Source: a virus
IMG/VR virus record: IMGVR_UViG_3300023170_000116
Coordinates: 1 to 30,966 of that record
Direction: 5' to 3' (one strand)
Length of the DNA: 30,966 bases
In this document: positions 26,826 through 30,966 of the stretch, in pieces
Position numbering within the stretch: the stretch's first letter is position 1
Layout of the letters: the number at the start of each line of letters is the position of its first letter
The notes under the pieces: generated by a model
The model's database searches: none
Told to the model about the DNA's origin: nothing
The model's input: only the letters and a program-made list of their open reading frames with translations
Translations under genes and position numbers: made by a program

Positions 26826-27377
26826 GCAAAATTTCACTTTGAGCCTAAAATAAGAGGTAGGACAATGGAAGCAGGTTGGGTCCCTGCTTCACTCCCTAAT
26901 AGACCGGACTGGGGGCTTGCCGAATGGCAGTCTGATATTGAAGCCCACCCTTCTGAAATGCAAATAAATCTTGGTCACTCTAAATGGCCTTATGAGGTTA
27001 AGAGTATGTCGGGCGGGGAGTTCCAATTACCTGAATACCCTGAATCCAGTGGTGTACCTAACAGTTATTGGAAACATTACGACAAAAAGTATGATGAGCA
27101 CTTAGTCAATAGTATCGCCAATACACTTCGACACGAAGGTATACACGAAGCACTCGATAACACACCTGAAATGAGACACGCTGCACTTAATGCATTAAGA
27201 GAGAAAAAAAGCGGTAATCCCGTTCCTTTCAATCAGTACAGAATTGCTCACGAAACTATGGCTAATTTCCAGCCCCCTGATTACCAAGGTGATAAAGAAA
27301 ATGTCAAGACTTACCCTTGGCTTGATGCAGATTTATGGGAAGAGGCTCAGAAAGTTAGACAAGGTGGTTGGGAGTAA
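26790..27377 (+). CDS. Tagged accessory protein 4: HExxH zinc-metalloprotease-like
   Basis: 195 residues from ATG 26790 (GGGGAG 9 bases upstream). Residues 1-12 are the tag MTPMNEAWLVLK. The central helix SIANTLRHEGIHEALDN contains HEGIH at 115-119, the zinc-binding HExxH motif of zincins, with His115 and His119 as metal ligands and Glu116 as the catalytic base. A second helix has AHETMANF at 153-160, where Glu155 could be the third ligand as in gluzincins. The N-terminal half (about 13-100) is Trp/Pro-rich, without a recognised family. The predicted role is proteolysis, either of virion parts during assembly or of a host target after delivery; neither can be decided. The TAA stop overlaps the start of the hub gene (TAATG). 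The motif is short, so the enzyme class is probable, not certain. Confidence 0.65.
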   Translation: MTPMNEAWLVLKAKFHFEPKIRGRTMEAGWVPASLPNRPDWGLAEWQSDIEAHPSEMQINLGHSKWPYEVKSMSGGEFQLPEYPESSGVPNSYWKHYDKKYDEHLVNSIANTLRHEGIHEALDNTPEMRHAALNALREKKSGNPVPFNQYRIAHETMANFQPPDYQGDKENVKTYPWLDADLWEEAQKVRQGGWE

Positions 27378-29032
27378 TGGCAGTAGGTAAGAACACAGTT
27401 ACTGGTCGCTTTGACGCTGACCAAGATTCTGTTATGAAGGTCGTGCGTAAACCACGCTTCGTAGATAACGCTGTCAGACATGGTGAGTACACACGAGTCA
27501 AAGCAGGATTCGCTGTCAACAAACCTACTGCTACAGATTTCGTTCCTACCGCTGAGAGAAAGTACAAGTTGATTGAGGAAGAGGATACTGTCCGTTTGCT
27601 TCACAACCCTACAGATAGCATTCGATACGAGGGCGCAGTTTACTTCGACAAAGACAAAGTAAGCACTTCCAGTACACTACCTGCACTGTTAGTAGGTGCT
27701 GAAAACAACGACCAAGCGTTAGTGGTATCTCAGATAAAAGACGCTAACAAAGGTACGAGGTATTTGGTTGAGAATCTGAAAGGGCAAGAATTAGCCAACA
27801 TTGGCTTCACCAATAAAACCATCCGTTTTGCTCAGAAAGTGGGCGTGGGCTTGCGAACTTCTGACTTGGCAGTTAGAGTAGCAAAAGCAAACACTTCATC
27901 AATCAACGGAGTGAGAGCGAGGCTACCAAGTTCTACTTTCCTTGCTCAAGACTTCTATGGTGTCGAGGCATTCAGCGCACTCAGATACCTCGCAAAGCAC
28001 GATGGCTATAGCCCTCGTGGTGACAGGTATGGGAATGTCTGCTATTTCCCTCAGAATAGAATAGAAAGAGAATATCTGTTGACTGAGAACAGAGTAGTAG
28101 GAGGTACTGTTGATGACAATAACGAAACCACTCCTAACAGAGTAGTCGTCAGAGGAAAAGCAAGAGCCAACAATCATCAAAATACAGTACAAGTAGATGA
28201 CTTTGGTAGACAAGAAAACGGCATAAACGAAGTACCGGGTGGCATACATGCTCCTACAGCAGTTACCAAAGCCAGTGCTAAGTTGATAGGTCAGCGTATG
28301 CTAAAGATGGCAAAAAACGCTACAGGCTCTCGTAAGTTAGTAGATGTCCTGTCTGCTACACATATGCATCCGGGCGACATGGTATCTTACCAATCAAGAA
28401 CTGATAACGAAAGATACATGGTACTGGGAACCAAGTTTGACTTAGATACAAGAATGAGTGAACTTCATGTCAACTCTGTAGATGTGACATTAGAAGATGT
28501 ATTACAGCGTTTCCAAGAAATAGACATCAGTGGTAATTTAGAGGCTAATCAAGAAAGAAATAGACAGTTCTCAACAGAAGAGTTCTCTACATCTTTTGGC
28601 TTCAAATTCAAAGTGACTTGGCAAATATCTGAAAGAGTAGATATGAACCGTGGAGTAGGATACACTCTTGGTATGAACAGGCGCAATTCCATACACGGAG
28701 ATATATTCTTTGAAAGCACAGGTGTACTAATCAATAACGCTGGCGGATATGCAATTGGTACTTCTTCATTCACAGTTGATGGAGTGAATGCTACCAGCGT
28801 ATTTACCACTGATAATCAGGCTGTTTACACTGCGAATGGTAATAAGTTAGGTCACATTAACTTAGCCGGAGTAGGTGCAACTACGGTGGTAATCAAATCT
28901 GCGAGTGTACATCCAATCGCTGATAACGAAGAAATATTCATACTATCTACACAGACCAATCCTGAATCAAGGAATAGTCGCTTGAAGATAGGTACGATAC
29001 ACAGTAATTATTTGAACACGAGGAGGGGATGA
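27377..29032 (+). CDS. Baseplate hub-like tail protein
   Basis: 551 residues from ATG 27377, overlapping the previous stop (TAATG), with AGGTG at 27362-27366. An in-frame TTG at 27368 is less likely. The segment from about residue 250 to 395 resembles the hub domains of gp27/late-control-D proteins: VRGKARANNHQNTVQVDD, then a long helix TKASAKLIGQRMLKMAKN, then VDVLSATHMHPGDMVSYQ, a beta barrel typical of hub proteins with the HPGDMV turn, and MSELHVNSVDVTLEDVLQRF. Residues about 450-525 hold an added beta module (SFTVDGVNATSVF, then ANGNKLGHINLA, then IADNEEIFIL) also found in the giant protein. It probably sits at the tail tip, linking tube, giant protein and fibres. The hub assignment rests on fold pattern. 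Confidence 0.55.
   Translation: MAVGKNTVTGRFDADQDSVMKVVRKPRFVDNAVRHGEYTRVKAGFAVNKPTATDFVPTAERKYKLIEEEDTVRLLHNPTDSIRYEGAVYFDKDKVSTSSTLPALLVGAENNDQALVVSQIKDANKGTRYLVENLKGQELANIGFTNKTIRFAQKVGVGLRTSDLAVRVAKANTSSINGVRARLPSSTFLAQDFYGVEAFSALRYLAKHDGYSPRGDRYGNVCYFPQNRIEREYLLTENRVVGGTVDDNNETTPNRVVVRGKARANNHQNTVQVDDFGRQENGINEVPGGIHAPTAVTKASAKLIGQRMLKMAKNATGSRKLVDVLSATHMHPGDMVSYQSRTDNERYMVLGTKFDLDTRMSELHVNSVDVTLEDVLQRFQEIDISGNLEANQERNRQFSTEEFSTSFGFKFKVTWQISERVDMNRGVGYTLGMNRRNSIHGDIFFESTGVLINNAGGYAIGTSSFTVDGVNATSVFTTDNQAVYTANGNKLGHINLAGVGATTVVIKSASVHPIADNEEIFILSTQTNPESRNSRLKIGTIHSNYLNTRRG
29021..29028 (+). promoter_or_regulatory. Strong ribosome binding site that supports a TTG start
   Basis: AGGAGGGG lies 5 bases before the TTG at 29034. 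No ATG or GTG exists in that frame near the site, and the protein-like sequence starts right at this codon (MPLLDEGTRFLIDTLKD), so TTG initiation is likely. Confidence 0.65.
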
Positions 29033-29033
29033 T

Positions 29034-29390
29034 TTGCCACTATTAGACGAAGGAACAAGATTTTTGATTGACACTCTCAAAGACAGGATAAACGAAGTTG
29101 TCTTTGGATTTGACGGAACTATTGCTACTCAGCAAGACGGAGGTATAGGAAATCCAGCCGTAGTGGTGACTCCTAATGTTAGAGTAGTAGATGATAATAC
29201 TCTCATTGTACAAGCGAAACTGGCATTAGATACTACCTTCACCCGCCCTCTGAGGGAAGTAGTTATTCGCTATAAGAATCCGGCAGATTCTACCGATACT
29301 ACAGATTTTATGAGATATACTTACAACGCTATCCAAAAGAATAGCAATAATGAAATAGAATTTTCAGCAATAATAGAGGTGACAGCATGA
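29034..29390 (+). CDS. Small baseplate/tail-tip protein
   Basis: 118 residues from a TTG start. The N-terminus is a helix (LLDEGTRFLIDTLKDRINEVVFGFDG), followed by alternating strands: PAVVVTPNVRVVDD, then NTLIVQAKLALD, then REVVIRYKNPAD and NEIEFSAIIEVTA. No family is recognised by name. The position between a hub-like protein and the tail fibre, and the helix-plus-beta-sandwich pattern, fit a small baseplate or fibre-adaptor protein. It overlaps the fibre gene by four bases (ATGA), which implies coupled translation. Confidence 0.5.
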   Translation: MPLLDEGTRFLIDTLKDRINEVVFGFDGTIATQQDGGIGNPAVVVTPNVRVVDDNTLIVQAKLALDTTFTRPLREVVIRYKNPADSTDTTDFMRYTYNAIQKNSNNEIEFSAIIEVTA

Positions 29391-30966
29391 CCAATCCGAA
29401 AGCAGGGCATACAAGCGCAAGTGGAATGACAAATGACTCTCAAGGTTTGAGAGATGGTGATGGACTTACCAGTCCGAGCCTAACTAATCTTTACGAAGGA
29501 TTACACGGTAATGGTATACTTAGACTCGGTGACGGAGCGAAGGGAGATTCTCTTAGAAATAGCATAATCGCTAACACTCCCGGTTTCATAGAAACGACTG
29601 CTACTCAGGGTGAACTGAAAGTATACGGTGGCTATTGTGTATTAGACGGAGTATTGTACAAATTCGCTAACGGACCCGGAAATCATGAAACATTTGTTTT
29701 AGGGACTACAGGTGCAGGTGCTAACCATAGCGGTGATTTACCAAGCGTACCTGCTTCTAATAGCGATGTATTTGTCGTAGTATATCTTGTAGGTAGGAAT
29801 ACGCCCGAAGCGCATCTCATGTACGAGATGGGTACTCCTGCTGCACCATCAAGTGGTACTCCTTTGATTCCTAACCGATTCTTATCTAACCCAAGTATAA
29901 CTGGTAATACTGATTTGAATCATCAAACTACTGTATTAGCAGTCTTGAGATATACAATGACTGGAGGAGCAGGTAGCGTCACCAGTTCTCTTAGCACCAC
30001 TCCTACAATAAATGACAGAAGAGCATTCATTAGGCAATCTCCTGTCTATTTGACTCCTATGACAAAGGGTTCGATAGGAAATGTAGACGCTACTAATATA
30101 GTGACCGACCCTGATGGCTTCTTCCCATCACCCGAAGACGGTGACTTTGGCGGTAGTACCTTTGGTTCAATTTGGATGAGCCATATGGAAGATGTAGCGG
30201 GGAATAAACACGCTGTAATTTATGCAGCGACTCCTCGTAATCTCAACACTACGCCTGCTACAAATACTCACATATTGGGACCTGATAGATTAGAAGTACA
30301 GACTACTACGGGTAATATTACATTTGAGTTTAACGAAGGTAATGTATGGATTATAACAACCGACACTAATCGTACAATCAATCCAGTAGGTAATTATCCC
30401 GTAGGTCATACTGTGGAAATACATCACTCAAGCGGAGCGCACACTCTTTACTTTGATTCCACTGTAGGTGGACACAGTACTACTCCAATAAATGTAAACA
30501 TACCAGTAGGTAGTTTTGGTAAATTTATCTATGACGGCGCAGATTGGAAACAGTTGCACTTAGGTTCTACCACAGTAGTTTCTACTCCTTCATCGGGCGC
30601 ATCAGGGTTGGTTCAACTCTCTGACGGTTCAGGTGGTTTTACCAGCGATTCTGATTTATCTTGGGATAGTGCATCTAATGAATTGACTATTAATGGTAAA
30701 TTAACTGTCACAGGGCTAATTGACCCAACAGGACTTGAATTAGACCCTGTAGGTGCAAATCCCGGTGGAGTTGCTGCTAACACTCTATGGTTAGACAGTG
30801 GTGCATCTAATCGGCCTAAAATTGGCACTAACGCAGTTATGCGAGCAAGTGACAACATAAGTGAACTTAACAATGATTCGGCATTCATTGATTCTGCTGG
30901 TGCGCCTGTACAAAGCGTAAATGCTGCTACAGGTGCAGTAGTTTTGGATGCTGATGATTTGGCTGA
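29387..30966 (+). CDS. Tail fibre protein, 3' partial
   Basis: The frame opens at ATG 29387 (GAGGTGA at 29376-29382 upstream) and stays open to the window edge, giving at least 526 codons. The N-terminal region (about 1-80) is Gly/Asn-rich (SGMTNDSQGLRDGDGLTS, then LYEGLHGNGILRLGD) and probably attaches to the baseplate. The C-terminal part has typical phage fibre phrases: SSGASGLVQLSDGSGGF, then LTINGKLTVTGLIDP, then NTLWLDSG, ISELNNDSAF and VQSVNAATGAVVLDADD. These repeat-like segments build trimeric shafts in many fibres. The receptor-binding tip, if any, lies beyond the window. Confidence 0.7.
   Translation, partial: MTNPKAGHTSASGMTNDSQGLRDGDGLTSPSLTNLYEGLHGNGILRLGDGAKGDSLRNSIIANTPGFIETTATQGELKVYGGYCVLDGVLYKFANGPGNHETFVLGTTGAGANHSGDLPSVPASNSDVFVVVYLVGRNTPEAHLMYEMGTPAAPSSGTPLIPNRFLSNPSITGNTDLNHQTTVLAVLRYTMTGGAGSVTSSLSTTPTINDRRAFIRQSPVYLTPMTKGSIGNVDATNIVTDPDGFFPSPEDGDFGGSTFGSIWMSHMEDVAGNKHAVIYAATPRNLNTTPATNTHILGPDRLEVQTTTGNITFEFNEGNVWIITTDTNRTINPVGNYPVGHTVEIHHSSGAHTLYFDSTVGGHSTTPINVNIPVGSFGKFIYDGADWKQLHLGSTTVVSTPSSGASGLVQLSDGSGGFTSDSDLSWDSASNELTINGKLTVTGLIDPTGLELDPVGANPGGVAANTLWLDSGASNRPKIGTNAVMRASDNISELNNDSAFIDSAGAPVQSVNAATGAVVLDADDLA

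Overview
The window is a dense, one-strand block of virion genes from a tailed double-stranded DNA virus (Caudoviricetes-like, siphovirus-type tail module). Every supported gene reads on the + strand. Genes abut or overlap by a few bases (ATGA, TAATG and TAGATG junctions), most have Shine-Dalgarno sites of the GGAGG/GAGGTGAT type, and TGA acts as a normal stop. There is no gene-free stretch over 300 bases, and I saw no tRNA, rRNA, CRISPR array, integrase or clear terminator. The composition (moderately AT-rich, AGA/AGG arginine codons, long Ser/Thr/Gly/Asn/Asp-rich beta proteins) resembles uncultured marine virus contigs. A host among marine Euryarchaeota (Poseidoniales, magrovirus-like) is my guess; nothing in this window proves it.

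Layout. 1-4021: neck and tube. A head-tail connector (5' truncated by the window edge), a tail completion/terminator protein and a very large tail tube protein. 4033-5249: tail assembly. A small acidic protein, a tail assembly chaperone whose second half lies in the -1 frame (probable programmed frameshift near 4508-4514), and a short coiled-coil protein in the tape-measure position. 5250-9755: two paralogous tail proteins, one carrying a LamG/concanavalin-like insertion. 9757-25383: one uninterrupted gene of 5208 codons, half of the window, starting with a LamG-like domain and probably forming a giant tail-tip or receptor-binding structure. 25389-27377: four small accessory genes. 27377-30966: a baseplate hub-like protein, a small baseplate protein and a tail fibre that runs off the 3' end.

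The most unusual part is 25363-27377. Four unrelated small proteins (ParB/sulfiredoxin-like, ADP-ribosyltransferase-like, unknown, HExxH zinc-metalloprotease-like) all begin with nearly the same 12-residue peptide, consensus M-T-P-M-x-x-A-W-x-x-L-K. A matching DNA segment covers the ribosome binding site and start of each gene, and two of the copies are a perfect 51-bp direct repeat. This looks like a modular array in which one sorting or packaging tag is fused to interchangeable effector domains, with the repeated junction allowing recombination to swap, add or delete genes. A tag that loads effectors into the virion for delivery into the host is the best hypothesis, but it is inference.

A second theme is modularity of the structural proteins. 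The connector, the tube, the tail paralogs, the giant protein and the hub all carry inserted beta-rich modules, and some of these modules recur between different proteins.
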